64,000 nt of DNA from positions 105,188,753 to 105,252,752 of the forward strand of contig NC_081186.1 in NCBI RefSeq assembly GCF_029867415.1, in the 5' to 3' direction. The notes under the pieces were generated by a model that saw only the letters and a program-made list of their open reading frames with translations, was not told the origin of the DNA and did not search any database. This document shows, one piece after another, positions 20,550 through 33,465 of this stretch. The first letter of the stretch is position 1. The number at the start of each line of letters is the position of its first letter. This DNA is from Vicia villosa (taxonomy: Eukaryota > Streptophyta > Magnoliopsida > Fabales > Fabaceae). The position numbers and the translations under genes were made by a program.

Positions 20550-23500
20550 TCAATTATGGTTCGAGAATAAACATTCTATCACTTTTATTGCTATTGTTAT
20601 AAAGGAAATTCTTTTTGTCTTCGATAATGGTTCATTCTTGACAAAAAGTGATGATTCCGTTTTCACATTAGGTGATGGTTGTAGTTCCTCTTCAGCTGAT
20701 GGTCCCGTTTTCACATCAGGTGATGGTTGTGTTTCCACTTGAATTGTTGGCTCAATTTCCATAGTAGTTGACTGACCATATATTAGATAGACAGCCGTCT
20801 CCTTTACGGCCAATCCATGCCCAATAGCTACAAAAATCTCCACATTGTCACCAACTCCTAAATTTGATTTCATGCTTTGCCAATCTTCATCATTAAACGA
20901 CATTACTGTGTCTCCTTTGTAAATATGGATAGTGAATTTTGTGTAATTAATAATCAAGAGACTAGTGAAACATTCAGATGTCAGTTTTTCTCGTGTTGAT
21001 GAATGAAGAACACATAGAGTTATGCCCTTCATTACAAAATCAGTATCCTCGGGAACTTGAAATTTTACCGAAGGTCCTTCACCCCTATAGGCTAACCAAG
21101 AAGGATAATTGTCTTCCAGAAAGAAAGAAATGCCATTGGTTGCCAATCTCTGTATCATGAGCATATGCTTAGTTATTTAAGTAATTCTAATTATGCTATG
21201 CAATGGACATTTTCTACCATTTATTGAGTCAAAGTAGTGTACTATACCGAAAAATATATACAAGGAAACTGATCGAATGAAAACAAGCACAATATGTTCC
21301 TTTTATGTAGTTCCTTTCCACTTTCCCACAACTCATCTATCACTGAAACAATTGTAATAACATATATAAGTTTGTCAACAAACTCTCTGGGTGGTGGGTT
21401 CTACTTTCTGTGTACAAAATATTTTTCATCAACTAGCTCTACTTGCACATTACTATTACTTGTATATCCTTCATTGAAGAGTGTCTCATAGTATACATGG
21501 CCTAGTATCAACATCTAAGAAATGAATAGTATTTTTTTCAATTATCTAAAATAATTTGTCTATTTTGTTCCTATTTTCTTCCATCTAAGTCTAAAGGACT
21601 AAGCACGTGTATAACTTAAATTGTTATTCAGTTGTCCTTCTATAGTTAAGAATGTATGATAGGTATGAAAACCTAAAAAAATGTGATACATGTAGATATT
21701 AACAAATAAATGTAATAAAGATAAAGTTAAAGAGCAATGATATGTAGACAGAGAAGAAAAAAAATAATATAATGGATCAGTAAAGGTGGGAGGATAGAGA
21801 AGGAACCTGTGAAAAGCTCTTTTCAAGAGTATCAATGACAATGTCGCAACTTCCAATTCCAATCAAAAGTGATCTCAAGGAAAGACCTGAAATTTGTGAT
21901 GCATCTGATGTTCCCAGTTCAGTAAGACCTGCACCATATAGATCATCAAGAAGTCTTACGAATTCTCGTTTCAGTTGAATTTCTGAGTCACATTGTATCG
22001 AAACACTTCTTAATTTTGAACAGCTGCTAAGTATTTCTGGTTGATAGACCAAACCCGAATTATTAGTCTCTATGTTCAGGGAAACAAGAGACATTGACAT
22101 ACCACCAAAAGGAGGAATGTGTGATAAGGAATTCATTGTTGGTGACATCCAAGACATAATGAGAGATGGAAAAATATCACGCGATAATCCTTCATATCCA
22201 CAAAGGGATATATATCCAATACTTTTTAATCTTAGTATTGAATAGGGAACTTCTTTTACAGATGTATCTTTTGCAATCAGTGTTGTCAAGGATTCCATCT
22301 GCCCCATGTCTTCTTCCAACTTGTTAATCTTTGAACAGCCAGAGAGGATGAGAGTTTTCACTGACGTCAATTGATATATCTCTCTTGGAAGATTGCTAAG
22401 GCTTGTACAATCCTTCAAATTTATCAGAAGGAGATTCTTGAGATCTCCAATGGATGAGTGCACCTCGGACAAACTTTGACAATCCTTCATAACGAGTTTT
22501 TCTAGGTTTGGTAATTTTGAAAAGTCAGGGGTGCTTTTTAAGTACTTGGAATGACTGAGATTGATAATTTTTAGCTTCAGCAACAACTGCAAGAAAATAA
22601 TTGTTTAAAAGAAAATTAGATATTCAAGATTTGGTACCATTGAAAAGTCAAGAGTGTTTATCAAGTACATTGAATGACTAAGATTTCGGATCTTCAGTCC
22701 CTCTATCAACTACAACAAGAAAATAGATGTTTTAAATAAAAATTAGAGGATAAGATGCAAAATGAACAATGGAAAAAGTAACCATTCCCATTGGCCATGA
22801 TTATAAAAGGAAAATATCTAGTGATAATGTACCTGAGGCTTCTTCCAAACTTGTATAAGATTACTGCATTTTAATTCCATAACAACTAGATTTTTTTGAT
22901 AAAAGTTTTCTGGTGCGTATTTTAAAGGAAATCCTTGCCAAGAAAGCCATTTCAGGTTCTTTGGAAAACATTCATAATCTCCAATGAATTGTACATTATC
23001 AAGTTGCAACAACCTCATCCTCTTCATTTTCTCAAAAGCAATAGTATCAAAGCAAACATTACTGGTCCCTTGCAATTTCATAACTAATCCTTCAATGGCT
23101 TTTGTCCCCTGTGACACAAAAAAGACCATAAAATAGAAAGGAACGCTTAATTTGTTGTTTGGTAACCAAAAAGCAACAAGTACAGCTTGAGTTGTTACAC
23201 GAAGTATTAAATATAATCATATATAAAATGACGCGGTTCTCATTGACGAACTTCTCTAAGGTGATTCTACATGAAGATACATGCATGGAAATTAATATTA
23301 GATTTTTAACGTGGACCAAAAACCTAAGGTACAAAGAAATAGATAGGAATACCTAAGCCTAAGTTGTAGGAGAAGAGACCTACAGAAAAATTATTTTTTA
23401 TATTGCATCCTTAACAAGGACAAACACTTGTGAGATAGTGAATCCCACTATTTTCAGTCAATTGATGGGAAAAGTAAAAAAAAAACATTTAAAAACATAG

Positions 23501-25587
23501 TGAAAGATGATAAAAAATCAAAATGCAGTGTAAAGAAATTCTTACGGTACGGTTGGTTAATACATCAACTACATCCTCATGACACCACAATCGACTACGC
23601 TTCTCAGGCTCCTCGGGTGAACTTTCACGAACAATTTCTCTTCCCATGTCTCGTAGCAAGGAATGCATTCCAAGCTTACTATTCTTTTCAACTTTTATGA
23701 GGCATCTTTCTATCAGCACTGTTATTCCAATATCAGCATGAAGTCCACAACCATTTAGTATATCTGTAACATAAGCTTTATCCTTACCAATAAAGAAACA
23801 ACACACATCAAGAAATATATCCTTTTCCATGTGATCCTCTAAACCATCGAAGCTTATTTTTAGTTTCTCATGAATTTGATCATTGGGTATCTTTTCTAGC
23901 TTTGATAATACACTCTGCCAGTCTTGTTTTCTTCTATTGAACAAGTAAGACCCAAGGACTTCAAGAGCTAGTGGCAGTCCACCACAGTAGGAAACTACAC
24001 CTCCTGAGAGACTAAGGAATCCTTTAGTTGGACTTGCCTTCTTAAACGCATGCCAACTGAAAAGCTCAAGGGACTCGTGGTTATTCAATTTCTTTACTTT
24101 ATAAATAAAGTCAACTCCAAGGATATTAAGTAAACGCACATCTCTTGTTGTGATGATTATTATACTTCCAGGACCAATTCCATTTCGATTTCCGCATAGT
24201 GCATTTAATTGCTCACGCATGCTCACATCATCAAGTACAACAAGTGCCTGTTTTGTGCAGAGTCGTTCGTTGATCATAGCTTTTCCCCACTCAACACTAT
24301 GCACCTCTATCTTTCTTGTTAAGATATCTGAAAGAAGTTGTTCTTGTAAATTGTTTGGGCCCCTATCTTTCTCCCAACGTTCTCTAATATTAGCAAGGAA
24401 GCATCGATCTTCAAATTCATAACAAAGGTTATTGTAGATGACTTTGGCAATGGTGCTTTTGCCAATCCCCCCCATTCCCCAAATCCCCACCAAACAAACT
24501 CCTCTTGTATTCTGTCTTAAAAATTGAATCAACTGATCCGCACGGGATTCTAGTCCAACTGGAAAATCTGGGATAGGTAAGCATTTTTTGTCTAGTTTTA
24601 TCAAAACTTGGCCAACAATTTCCTTCACAACACTGCTTTCATTGCTGCAATAATAAATATTTTTCAAAAAATAAAGGACATATAAGTAATGAAAGATTAG
24701 AAGCTTGAAACATAGTACTGCTAAAACTGGCATATGACTCAATTTCCAATCATGTAAACTAACACTGTTAATCAAGTTCAAATACTTTGTATTTTGTATG
24801 TACACTTCCAATTTGCAAGTAACCTATTAGAAATAAAGTTATAAAAAGAAGAAGACATTTACCTATAATTATTCATATCCCAACCAGCCAAATTCGAAGC
24901 ATCAATGAGTGCTTTCTTTCGAGAACTTTCATCCACATCACTGCTTTGAATATTGCAACAAAAAATATTTCAAAAAACAAAAAAAATGAATAATTATAGG
25001 TAAATAATTAAAACTAATAAACATTTTCCTAACGTCCTTTCAATTGTTAATTTTACCAAACATTATAAAAACTTATTCATATAACCTATCATTTACCTGT
25101 TACTCATACCCCAATTAAACAAAGTCCAAGGAGTGTTAAGTGTTATCTTTGGTGGACTTTCCAAGTTATTTGTGTTGCTATTTCCATGGAGAGCTTCTCC
25201 AAAAGTATCCCTAGCATAGTCACGTATATACGAAGGGGTAATACCACCGTGAAATACAGGCATAATGACTCGATCCTTATGTGTGTGAAATTTCATGATT
25301 TGTGAGAGTTCATCAAGACACCAACTTGAGTGAATGTAGTTTTCCGAGAAAACAATGATGAATATCTGAGAACCTTGAATTGCTCGCAGTAACTCTGGTC
25401 CAAGTTCCTTTCCCTTTTGAAGATTCTCATCGTCGAGAAAAGTGTTGACTCCAGCATTTGAGAGTGCTGCATAAAGATGAGAAACGAAATTGCTGCGAGT
25501 GTCTTTTCCCCGGAAATTGATGAACACCTCGTAGATCCATTGAGGTCTAGATGTTGAAGAAAACATGGATTTGTTATTATGAGACAA
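20550..25587 (-). CDS. TNL-3: TIR-NBS-LRR immune receptor, complete, with an extra TIR-tail exon
   Basis: Exons in transcription order: 25587-25097 (TIR), 24940-24863, 24644-23546 (NB-ARC), 23108-22833, 22586-21807 (LRR), 21149-20550 (C-JID and tail). All join in frame to 1107 aa. A second ATG at 25566 matches the TNL-2 start (MFSSTSRPQW) and may be the true one. The TIR keeps SSWCLDEL and has the same GGITPSYIR loop as TNL-2. The 78-bp extra exon encodes DESSRKKALIDASNLAGW, a second copy of the TIR tail. NB-ARC motifs GMGGIGKST, LVVLDDVS and GLPLAL are present; the MHD site reads MHS. The tail keeps NVKTE and FVKNE, but the end is diverged (KVIECLFSNHN). Intron 4 (276-bp exon to LRR exon) contains a decayed copy of the LRR exon start. 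No frame disruption found. Confidence 0.92.
22600..22722 (-). pseudogene. Decayed duplicate of the LRR exon start within TNL-3
   Basis: On the minus strand the sequence after cttgttgtag (ttgatagagggactgaag) parallels the beginning of LRR exon 4, and is closer to the TNL-2 form (ttgatggagggactgaag) than to the TNL-3 form. It reaches about 100 bp, then stops, with in-frame stops. It lies just upstream of the functional exon. Confidence 0.75.
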
Positions 25588-26387
25588 GAGAGAAGATGAA
25601 TGATTACAGAAGACTCAGTCTATGGATATGAATCATTAAAGCATTTAAAGTCAATGTTCCATACTGTTCAGAATTGCTTAAAGAAATGGGTAGTGCAATT
25701 TTGACTAACTACTAGGATAATTTAAAACTACAAGTGGGTTCCTAGTCACCTGATTAGGTTTCTTTAGCTACTCTGTCTTCACATGTCTTGCCAAATCTGA
25801 GTTTCTTTTTTAACAAAATAAATAAACAACATGAAGTGAAAACTAACTTTTTAGTGACTTTTTTTACTAGAAACCTCTAATTCAACTCATTCAAAATTCT
25901 TACAAAGTCGTTAAAGAACTGGGCAAGTAGTGATCGTATAATTGAACTCGACTGTTTTATTTTGGAGGCAACGCAGTAGTTTTATTGCTTTGTATAATTT
26001 TGGACAGTGCTGTGAAACGTTTTAAAGGGAGTGACCAAGTCCACGACTCGATCCGATAATTTTGTCTGTGGCTGAATTTTTGAAAACCGTGAAACAACAC
26101 TAACTTTAACAGAATCCCATACCTGGCAGCATATGTAAATCATTATCTCCATTTACATGATATGACACTACAATAATCTTATGACATTAATATGAAGATC
26201 CTACCGTATTGTCAACAAATTTTTCAAAATTACATTAATTGGATCAAACAATGCCTCAAAGATCCCCCATCAGTGTACGTAAAATATAAGCATAGTTCGT
26301 CCTCCCTCTAAAAATAATATTACAAATAAACTTACAAGGGAATCCTATGTTAGGACAAAGGCATGCCAATAAAAAATTGCTTGAGTC
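25588..26387. other. Spacer between TNL-3 start and TNL-4 end
   Basis: Upstream region of TNL-3 and downstream flank of TNL-4, both on the minus strand. 26130-26387 resembles the region after TNL-2 exon 5b. No gene is seen. Confidence 0.5.
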
Positions 26388-29300
26388 TCAAGTTTGGTTC
26401 AAGAATAGACATTTCCCTATTCTCTTTGCGAGTCTTATAAAGATATTTTCATTTGGCTTTGGTAATGTCTCCATTTTCACATCAGGTGATGGTTGCACTT
26501 CCACTCTAGGTGATGGTTCCACTTCCACTCTAGGTGATGGCTCCGCCATCATATTAGGTGATGGCTCCGCCATCATATTAGGTGATGGTTGCGTTTTCCC
26601 TCTAGGTAATGGCTCCGTTTTCGCATCAAGCGATGGTTGCACTTCCACTTCAATTGTTGGCTCAACTTTCATAGCAGTTGACTGACCATAAATTAGATAG
26701 ACAGCCGTCTCCTTAACAATCAATCCATGCTCAATAGCTACAAAAATCTTCACATTGTCACCAACTCCTAAATTTGATATGACACCTTGCCAATCTTCGT
26801 CATTAAACGACATTACCGTGTCTCGCTTGTATATCTGGATAGTGAATTTTGTGTAATTAATGATCAGGATACTAGTGAGACATTCAGTTGTCAGGTTCTC
26901 AGGTGTTGATGAATAAACAACACATAAAGTTATTCCCTTCATTCCACAATCAGCATCCTGAGGAACTTGAAATTGTATTGAAGGTCCTTCACCTCTATAG
27001 GCTAACCAAGAAGGATAATTGTCACCCGGAAGAAAAGAATCATTAGAATTGGCTGCCAATCCCTGCATCATGAACATATGATTATGCTGAGCAAATGGAA
27101 ATTTTGTGCCATTTTTAATAGGGTCAAAAATAGTGTAGTACACATAAAAATGGACACAATGAAACTGAATCAATGAAACCAGGATACATTTTTTTCCAAC
27201 AAGTGAGCTTTCACAATTACAACACAATCGTAACAGATATATGTTTTTCTACAAGTTCTCTCTCGGTTCAATGACCTTATCAACATTTTAGAAAATACCT
27301 TTAGTATATTCAAATTAATTACTTTCGCTTTTCGCTTTAGAGTATTAGAAATGGTACTGTTGTCAATTATGTATAAATATTAGTAAAAGTGAAAGGATAG
27401 ATAAGGAACTTGTGATAAGCTCTTCTCAAGAGTATCTTTGACTATTTCGGAACTTCCCATTCTAATCACAAGTGATCTCAAGGAATGATTTGAGGTGTTT
27501 GATCCCTGTGATGTTGTTTCCAACTTAATAAAATTCACATCATATAGATCATTGACAAACTTTTGTAACTCTTGAGTTAGTTGATTCTTTGAATGACATT
27601 GAACCCAAACACATCTAAGTTTTGAAAGGATGGTAAGCATTGGTGAGTGATAGGCCATATTATTACTCTCCACATCCAAGGAAACAAGAGACAATGAATT
27701 GCTCCCAAATGGAGAAACACGGGGTAGGGAAGTTCTGGTTGGTAAAATCCAAGACTGAATGAGACATGGAAAAACATCGCGTGAAAATCCTTCATATCCG
27801 CATAGCGATATAAATCCGATACTTTTTGATCTTACAATTGAAAAAGGGACTTGTTTGACACCAGTATTTGCTGCAATTAGAGTTGTCAAGGATTCCATTT
27901 GCAATATATCTTCTTCCAATTTGTCAATCTTTGAACAACCAGAAAGAATGAGAGTTTTTACTGATATCAATTGATAGATCTCTATAGGGAGATTGGCAAG
28001 ACTAGTACAATTCTTCAAATTTATGAGATGAATCTTCTTGAGATCCCCAATGGAATGGTGTACCTCAGATAAACTTTGACAATCCTTCATAATGAGCTTT
28101 TCTAGATTTGGTAATTTTGAAAAGTTAGGCGTGCTTTTCAAGTACTTGGAATGACTCAGATCGAGAACTTTTAGCTTCTCCAACAACTACAAGAAAATGA
28201 GAAATGAGAAAGTGTCAAGAAATCTTCTTGTCATCAACTTTTGAGCTTTAAAAGAAAGTAGTACTTTACCTTGGTCTCCTGCCAAACTTGTTTAACATTG
28301 CTATATTTTAATTCAAAAACGACTAGATTTCCCTGATCAAAGTCATTCGGTATAAATTTAAAGGAAGATTGTTTCCAATCAACCCATCTCAGTTGTTTGG
28401 AAATTAATCCATAATCTCCTTTAAGGTCAACACCATCAAGTTTTAAAAGCCTCAGCTTTTTCATTTCTTGGAAAGCATTAGTGCTGAAGTGAATTCTTCC
28501 TGTTTGTTGCACCCTCAAAATCAATCCTTCAATTGTTTGTGTTCCCTGCAATGTGAATGCAAACCATGCATCAAAACTAGTCTAGAAACAAACAAAGAGT
28601 CATATGATCTTAATAAGATTATAGATGATGTTCAAAAGTTCTTACAGTATTATTTGACAAAACATCCAGCACATCCTCACGAAACCACAATCGACTATGC
28701 TTTGCAGGCTCTTTTTCTGAGCTTTCGCCAACAATTGCTCTTCCCATGTCTCGTAGCAAATCATGCATTTGAAGCTTGTTATTCTTTTCTACTTTTACGA
28801 GGCTGCGTTCTATGAGGATAGCTATTCCAATATCAGCATGAAGTCCACAGCCATCAAGTATATCTGTAACAGCAACTCTGCTCTTTCCAATGAAGAAGCA
28901 GCATATGTCAAGAAATATATCCTTTTCCTTATAATCTTCTAAACCATCGTAGCTGATTCTCAATTTCTGTTGCACTTGATCGTTGGGAATTTTCTCTAAT
29001 TTTGATAGTGCGCTTTTCCATTCTTCTTCCGTCCTCTCAGACAAGTAAGATCCAAGGACCTCAGGAGCCAGAGGCAATCCTCCACAATAAGCAACTACAT
29101 TTCTAGAGAGTTCACTAAAATCTTTTCTAGGACTTGGTTGTCGAAAAGCATGCCAGCTGAAAAGTTCAAGGGACTGATTGTCATCCAGTTCCGTCATTGT
29201 GAAGACATGGCCAGCACTAAGTGATTTCAGAAGGCGTACATCTCTAGTTGTAATAATCACTACACTTCCCGAACCAAAGAACTTACGATTTCCACAGAGG

Positions 29301-30302
29301 GCTTTTAATTTCTCCGACTTGGTCACATCATCGAGTACGACGAAAGCCTTTTTCCCTCGAAGTCTTGTCTGTATCTTAGCTATCCCCGACGCAACGTTAC
29401 GTATCTTGGCCTCTATTTTGAGGAGATCTGAAAGAAGCTGTTCTTGTAAATGAATAATTCCTCTAGTATCATTTTCACAAATCTCTCGTATACTTTCAAT
29501 GAAACATGTTCTACCCTCAAATTTACGATGGATTCGGTTGTAGATAGCTTTGGCCGTAGTTGTTTTGCCCGAACCACCCATTCCCCATATCCCTATCATA
29601 CAGGCTTTGCTTGATTGATCATCAATAAACTTGGTCATATTTTGCACACGGGATTCCAATCCAATCGGAAATTCAGTAATAGACAACAATGAGACATCTA
29701 TTTTTGTCAAAATGTCCTCAACAATTTTCTTCACTAGTTCACCTTCACTGTTTCAGTATTAATAATAATAATAGTCATAAAGACAAAGAATGAGCATGAG
29801 TTATGAATTATACTGACATGATAATCTCAAAGAAATGTTGATTACTTGATTACCTGAATCGACTCGAATCCCAACCAGATAGATTAGCAACTTCAGTGAG
29901 TGCAGTCCTCCACTTGTCCAACAGATGTTCTTTTTTTCTTGCAGTGAATTTCAACGAGTCTCCAAAACTACCACTCGGTCTACGGACAGAAGATGGATCA
30001 ACACGGTAAAATACCGGTATAACGAACCGGCCATAATTTTTGCGGCATTCCATGATATGCACCAATTCATTAAGACACCAGCTAGATTCTGTGTAGTAAA
30101 CTGAAATAACAACAACAGATATGTGAGAGGCTTCTATTGCCCTCTTCAATTCTGGTCCAAGCTCCTCTCCCTTTCTAAGATTCTTGTCATCAATAAAAGT
30201 GTTAATTCCTGCGTTTGAGAGTGCAGCAAATAGATGAGAAACGAACGTGTCACGAGTATCATTTCCTCTGAAATTTATGAACACATCGTAGGAGAAAGAC
30301 AT
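26388..30302 (-). CDS. TNL-4: TIR-NBS-LRR immune receptor, complete, with canonical MHD
   Basis: Exons: 30302-29854 (TIR), 29747-28646 (NB-ARC), 28545-28270, 28186-27410 (LRR), 27062-26388 (C-JID); 1092 aa in frame. The TIR is canonical: FINFRGNDTR, SSWCLNEL with the catalytic-position glutamate, VFYRVDPSSVRRPSGSFG, and a full helix WRTALTEVANLSGWDSS that TNL-2 and TNL-3 lack. NB-ARC: GMGGSGKTT, FVVLDDVT, GLPLAPEV (alanine-proline instead of LALEV) and LQMHDLLRDMG, so the MHD aspartate is kept. The tail repeats PSPNMMAE and PSPRVEV and ends KRIGKCLFLNQT. The exon-4 donor is caa/gttcct rather than cag/gttcct, which should weaken it. It is the most divergent intact TNL here and shares its terminal exon type with TNL-2 exon 5b. 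Confidence 0.92.
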
Positions 30303-30597
30303 TGTTTCAATGGATTTTCAATCAAGTCAACGACTATACAAGATCACAAATGCAGAACAATGAGTAATAATATCCTTTCTTAAATACTCCGTTACTACTA
30401 TTTTATTTAGGTGGACCAATCAACGTTAACCATGTGTTAGTCTATTTAGTATTTACTTTGATGTTACTCTGAAAAGATATTAGTAAGATATCTGTAGTCA
30501 CTTTTTTACTCTACTCATCTTTGAGCCTTCCACAGGAGCCTAGTTGAAGCTTTATTCCTATATTCAGTTCTCGAAGCTTTAGATGAACCTTCTGGAC
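30303..30597. other. Upstream region of TNL-4
   Basis: Short AT-rich stretch between the TNL-4 start codon and the 24-bp repeat array; expected to hold the TNL-4 promoter. No TATA box could be assigned with confidence. Confidence 0.4.
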
Positions 30598-30955
30598 GAG
30601 GTTAGTTGAGTTCCTCTGACGAGGCTTAGTTGAGTTTTTCAAACGATACTTAGTTGAGTTCCTCAGGTGAGATTTAGTTGAGTCTTCTTGATGAGATTTA
30701 GTTGAGCCTCTCATGCGAGACTTAGTTGAGCTTTCTTGATAAGACTTAGTTAAGTCTTCTTCACAAGACTTAGTTGAGTCCCTCGTGTGAGGCTTAGTTG
30801 AGTCTTTCCGACGAGACTAATTTGAGACCCTCATGCGAGACTTAGTTGAGTCTTCCTGGCAATACTTTTGAGTCTCCTAGGGAGACTTAGTTGAGTCTTC
30901 TTGATGAGACTTAGTTGAGTCATTCAGGCGAGATTTAGTTGAGTCTTCCTAAGGT
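30598..30955. repeat. 24-bp tandem repeat array, about 15 units
   Basis: Units of the form GAGTCTTCTTGATGAGACTT plus AGTT repeat with point changes and two short units. Since 24 is a multiple of three, the minus strand is open for part of the array and reads STKSHLRN-like octapeptides. The array directly adjoins a second array of another period and lies downstream of Ty3 integrase remnants on the minus strand, where some plant Ty3 elements carry tandem repeats. Confidence 0.88.
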
Positions 30956-31007
30956 TGGAAAAGATCTCCATAGTGGAGTTACCTGTAGGAGGCAAGGAAC
31001 TTGTTGT

Positions 31008-31303
31008 GGAAGTCTACCCGTTTAATTACCCTGTATGGTGATAAGGATCGCCATGTGGAAGTCTAGCAATTTAATTACCTTGTAGGACAGCAAGGATCTT
31101 CTTATGGAAGTCCACCAATTTTAATTACCTAATAGGGTGACATGGATATTCTCGTGAAAGTTCATCAATTTAATTACCCCGTAGAACGAGCAGAATCTTC
31201 TTATGGAAGTCCAACAATTTAATTACGTTGTAGGACGACAAAGATCTTTATGTGGAAGTCCAATAATTTAATTACATCGTAGGACGATAAAGATCTTCTT
31301 GTA
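31008..31303. repeat. 49-bp tandem repeat array, six units
   Basis: Units begin ggaagtc and contain caatttaattac and gtaggacga; starts fall at about 31008, 31057, 31106, 31155, 31205 and 31254. Units differ by roughly 15-25 percent. Placement between the 24-bp array and the integrase remnant suggests it is part of the retroelement 3' region. Confidence 0.88.
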
Positions 31304-31639
31304 TCTTTATTCGAATTAAATTAGAGTTATATTTTCTGGGTGCTCTTTGTATAGTGGAGATCTCTTGGATGTGAGCGACATTTTTTGTTTCTTCAATTAG
31401 GTCAGTAACGCATCTTAGCCCTATTTTATTGTTTTCCTCCTTGGACTATAGTGCAGCCACGACGGCGTTCGCCACATACACTAATGTGAAGGGGGTATCC
31501 CCGATGGTGGAGTGAGGGTTCTGTGATACGACCATAGCACTTCGTGCAGCTGCTCGGCCCACAATCCTTTGGTGCCATCCAGCTTCTTCTTGATCCTCTT
31601 CAATATCACTTTATTTAATGATTCTTCTTGTCCCTTTGC

Positions 31640-32740
31640 CTAAGGGTGAACGAATGATACGAGCTTGGTTTGTACGCCCATGGCTTTGCAAAAATCGATC
31701 ACGGTAGTACTGGAGAATTTCGATTTCGATTCCAAGACAATAATTCCTAGTAAACCAAACCTGCACATAATCTTCTGCCTATAAAAGTTACACATTTTTT
31801 CTTCTGTAATCTTGGACACGATCTCTATCTCTATCCACTTCATAAAGTAGTATACTCCCATGATCAAGAACTTTAGCTGCCTAGGAGCTAAAGGAATAGG
31901 TGCCAGAATTTCAATGCCTCATTGATAAAATGGCCATGGCGTTGTCACATAGTGAAGCAATTCAGTTGGTGCATGGTATAGATTGACATGTCTCTGGAAT
32001 TTGTCAAATTTCTTGATGAATTGCATGTTGTCTCTCATTAATGAAGGCCAGTAGTAATCTGCTCTTAGCAACTTGTGCGGTTGAACCTTGGTTTCTTCGA
32101 ACTAGCAAGCATGGACAATAGGTCTGCCATGAAATTCTGTTCTCTGAGCACATGCATTATCACAAAAGTTTTGAAACGCTCAGACAAGTCATGTACCTTC
32201 TTCATATATTTGATGAGTTGTGGGTCCTTTGCATGGTATTTGCCGGGACTTATTTTGCCACCATCTGAGAGTTGCTTTTGGATTTTAGAGTTGGTGTGCC
32301 TACTTCCAGGGCAAGGGACATGCCGACGATGAGGGCTTGATGTAGCACTGTGCTCGCATCATTACCTCAACCAACATTGTCATTGGTCCTAGGGGATGGA
32401 TTCATTGAAATTCCCTGCCCCGAGACTGTTCTGGAATGCTCTTACAAACATTTTCTGATAGACCATGGCATATGTTGAATAAACTTGTGGTGGTTAGCTT
32501 CCGGTGCCTACTTAAGGTGAATTAATGGAATAGTTTTTTCACCAGATCCTGATAGCTAGTGGCATAGAATATTGGGAGGTCCATATACCATCTCATGGTT
32601 GCGTCCCTCCAAAGCTCTCATACAGGTGCTTGAACTTCAGAAAGTTAAGCGCTCTCTGATGATGTCCATCTAAATATTGATGGAGGCCACATGCTCACAT
32701 GGGTAACTGCGTCTATCGAACTTTACCAATGATGGTGTCT
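31640..32740 (-). mobile_element. Ty3/gypsy retrotransposon remnant (gag, RNase H, integrase pieces)
   Basis: Translated on the minus strand, 32740-32380 resembles a gag domain (YAMVYQKMFVRAFQNSLGAG), 32340-32110 resembles the RNase H end (AQRTEFHGRP), and 32110-31640 matches an integrase with zinc-binding region (HKLLRADYYWPSLMRDNM) and core start (YYFMKWIEIEIVSKI). Order and strand agree, but protease and reverse transcriptase between gag and RNase H are missing, and stops and frameshifts occur. LTRs were not identified. Downstream tandem arrays suggest a Tat/Athila-like lineage; that is inference. Confidence 0.8.
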
Positions 32741-32879
32741 TAAATTTTTCACTTATTTTTTCGAATAATTTTTTATAAAGCATCTTTTAACAAATTTTAC
32801 TTTTAAAAATATTGCATATATTCACAAATAAATGTATAAAATAAAATTATTAAGAATTGAAATTACTAGAATTAACTAA

Positions 32880-33110
32880 AAAACGGTGGTCTTAAGGCAA
32901 GACGGACTAAACGAATAGGTGTGGCGGGCTTAAGGCTAAACGAACTGAACGAATAGGTTTGGCGGGTTTTGGCAGGACGAGCTTTGGCAGACGGCGGATT
33001 TTGGCGGGGGCGGCATTTGGTGGGCGGCGTACTTGAAATCCTAACCCGCCATTTTTTGGCGGGTGCGATGGCCGGCTTGATGGGCCACTACCCGTTTTGC
33101 AACCCCTAGC
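32880..33110. repeat. GC-rich dispersed-repeat fragment with TTGGCGGG motifs
   Basis: A sharp rise in GC with many ggcggg/ggcggc motifs and phrases such as ttttggcgggtgcg and gatgggccactacccg. It resembles a repeat common in legume genomes, but the family is not identified. No coding frame. Confidence 0.5.
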
Positions 33111-33159
33111 TGAGAATGTGCTTGAGGTTTGGCTTCATATGAGGCAGAGTTTCATATTG

Positions 33160-33465
33160 AGTTTGTAGTTGTGGGGACGACATATTATCTTGTGTCTGAT
33201 ACAAATTGATAGGGAGTTTAATAGAAGAAATTATTATTAATTTAATTAGTATTTTGATGTATTAGATGATATAATGTTTTCTAGAATATTCTAATAGCTT
33301 TTGGGCTTTTAATAGCTTTTGGGCTTTTAGTTATTTATCCATTAAGAGCATTATATATGTAGTGTCTTTGACACATTTTAGAGTATCAATCAAAGAAATG
33401 AAAAAGTCTTTATTTTATTAGTTTATTTTACTTGTCTCTTTTATTTCTCTTAGCTTTTCTCTAGA
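33160..33465 (+). repeat. Non-NLR sequence joined to the truncated TNL-5, LTR-like
   Basis: Up to 33465 no similarity to TNL introns or NB-ARC is seen; TNL similarity begins abruptly at about 33469. The sequence has a duplicated gcttttgggcttttaatag and a TATA-like cattatatatgtag near 33350, which would suit an LTR or other promoter. The family is unknown. Confidence 0.4.

Noticed and set aside
30590..31303. Possible CRISPR array
   Set aside because: The 24-bp and 49-bp units are contiguous tandem repeats without unique spacers, and the DNA is plant nuclear.
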